A stretch of 58,842 nt of DNA from Kocuria sp. Its GTDB lineage: Bacteria > Actinomycetota > Actinomycetes > Actinomycetales > Micrococcaceae. Positions 58,190 through 58,842 of the stretch are shown in pieces (position 1 is the stretch's first letter; each line of letters starts with the position of its first letter). A program made the position numbers and the translations under genes. Location: NCBI GenBank assembly GCA_030454085.1, contig JAKDJD010000015.1, positions 1-58,842 of the forward strand, written 5' to 3'. Under the pieces are notes generated by a model. The model searched no databases. It saw nothing but the letters and a program-made list of their open reading frames with translations, and was not told the origin of the DNA.

Positions 58190-58842
58190 GCTGCCGTACT
58201 GGAACACGAGGCCAACGAAACAAGGACATCCGCTGACCAGTGCCGGGGGGTCTATGCGTCTCCGATGCAAACAGCTAGCTTCAGGTCTCGGAGACACGTG
58301 CAGTCTAGATGGTGAGGCCGCCTGGAGCCTCTTTTTCGGGCAACCGCACCTGTCTAGCCTAGGTGGCCAATAGCACAGGACCGGCCAGACGGCATCCATG
58401 CTAGCCAGGCCGTCAAGGTACGGATAATCGTTGGTGCTTTCGGTCTGGTTGGTGGTGGCCTCAAGTCCTGGCACGACAGCAGCCGGCGCGAACTCCGGGA
58501 TCAACCCCGTGGCCGCTACGACCGACTTGGTCTCAGTCCTCTCGGCCACCGCCTCAGCAACTTCCTGCACGGCAGGCACTTACGCGGTCGGCGCCTTAGC
58601 AGCCACCCGCGACAGGCTCATCCCGTTCAACCCATGCACCGGGATCGACCTCCCATCACAGAAAAACACACCGTGGGACGTTCGAGTACCAACCACACAA
58701 CAGGTCAGCCAGATGCCCCCCCCCCCCGGGGGGGCGTGGGGGGCGCGGGGGGGGTGGGGGGGGGGGGGGGGGGCGCGGGCCGAGGCGCGGGAAATGTGGG
58801 GTGGCCCCCACGGGGCGGACGCGCACCCAGCGCGAAAAGGCG
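58190..58842. other. Unassigned terminal region and low-quality contig end
   Basis: No convincing gene is seen in the final ~650 bases. An open frame on the minus strand (down from about 58579) crosses the terminator and the end of the lipoprotein gene, so it is probably not real, although a decayed gene cannot be excluded. CTAG occurs unusually often (58310-58420). From about 58716 the sequence becomes runs of C and G with little else, which looks like sequencing or assembly error rather than biology. Confidence 0.5.

Noticed and set aside
58091..58579. 162-codon minus-strand frame at the window end
   Set aside because: It runs through an intrinsic terminator and antisense into the lipoprotein gene, with no family resemblance or ribosome site.

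Overview
The window is a gene-dense stretch of a GC-rich actinobacterial chromosome. Gene content and order point to the Micrococcales, most likely Micrococcaceae. The evidence is an OpcA-type G6PDH partner, whiA-yvcK-rapZ-uvrC in a row, a class Ib ribonucleotide reductase operon nrdHIEF, an rne-rplU-rpmA-obgE-proB-proA-nadD-rsfS block, and many GTG/TTG starts. I cannot name the genus from the sequence alone. The last ~120 bases are homopolymeric C/G and look like a low-quality contig end.

Layout. (1) 0.2-8.2 kb: ctaB (heme O synthase) diverges from a pentose phosphate cluster tkt-tal-zwf-opcA-pgl. (2) 8.4-12.0 kb, minus strand: gap-pgk-tpiA-secG. (3) 12.4-22 kb, minus strand: rapZ-yvcK-whiA, uvrC, a PlsC-type acyltransferase, and uvrA coupled to a HAD phosphatase. 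(4) 22-33.3 kb: mixed housekeeping and accessory genes. These are an MBL hydrolase, fhs, a Ski2-like helicase, an S33 peptidase-like hydrolase, a GNAT, an SRAP (HMCES/YedK) protein overlapping a lipoate ligase-like gene, a SulP transporter and an SRPBCC protein. (5) 33.5-37.7 kb, minus strand: nrdHIEF, preceded by a control region with two NrdR-box-like palindromes and DnaA-box-like 9-mers. (6) 38-44.2 kb: an App1-type phosphatase, a DASS anion transporter, and a DtxR/MntR-type regulator convergent with a three-gene metal ABC transporter whose ligand set points to manganese. (7) 44.6-56.2 kb, all minus strand: two identical tRNA-Ala(GGC) genes bracketing a MhuD-like gene, then rsfS, a membrane protein, nadD, a small membrane protein, proA, proB, obgE, rpmA, rplU and rne. 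(8) 56.2-58.8 kb: a long gene-poor stretch, a two-repeat Ltp (superinfection-exclusion-type) protein, a Ser-rich lipoprotein and unassigned sequence.

How the genes work together. Blocks 1 and 2 carry most of the oxidative/non-oxidative pentose phosphate enzymes and lower glycolysis as adjacent, oppositely oriented clusters that meet at a shared hairpin terminator. Pentose phosphate supply and NADPH connect logically with nrdHIEF, and the manganese importer connects with NrdF, whose class Ib cofactor is commonly Mn-dependent. Several genes have a TANNNT hexamer 6-8 nt before the start codon, the layout expected of leaderless actinobacterial transcripts.

I see no large undescribed multi-gene system. 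The most interesting signals are the nrdH control region, a heme-oxygenase-like (MhuD family) protein lacking the heme-ligand histidine and bracketed by tRNA repeats, the Ltp-like gene with a dyad upstream, and a possible small ORF in the rplU leader.
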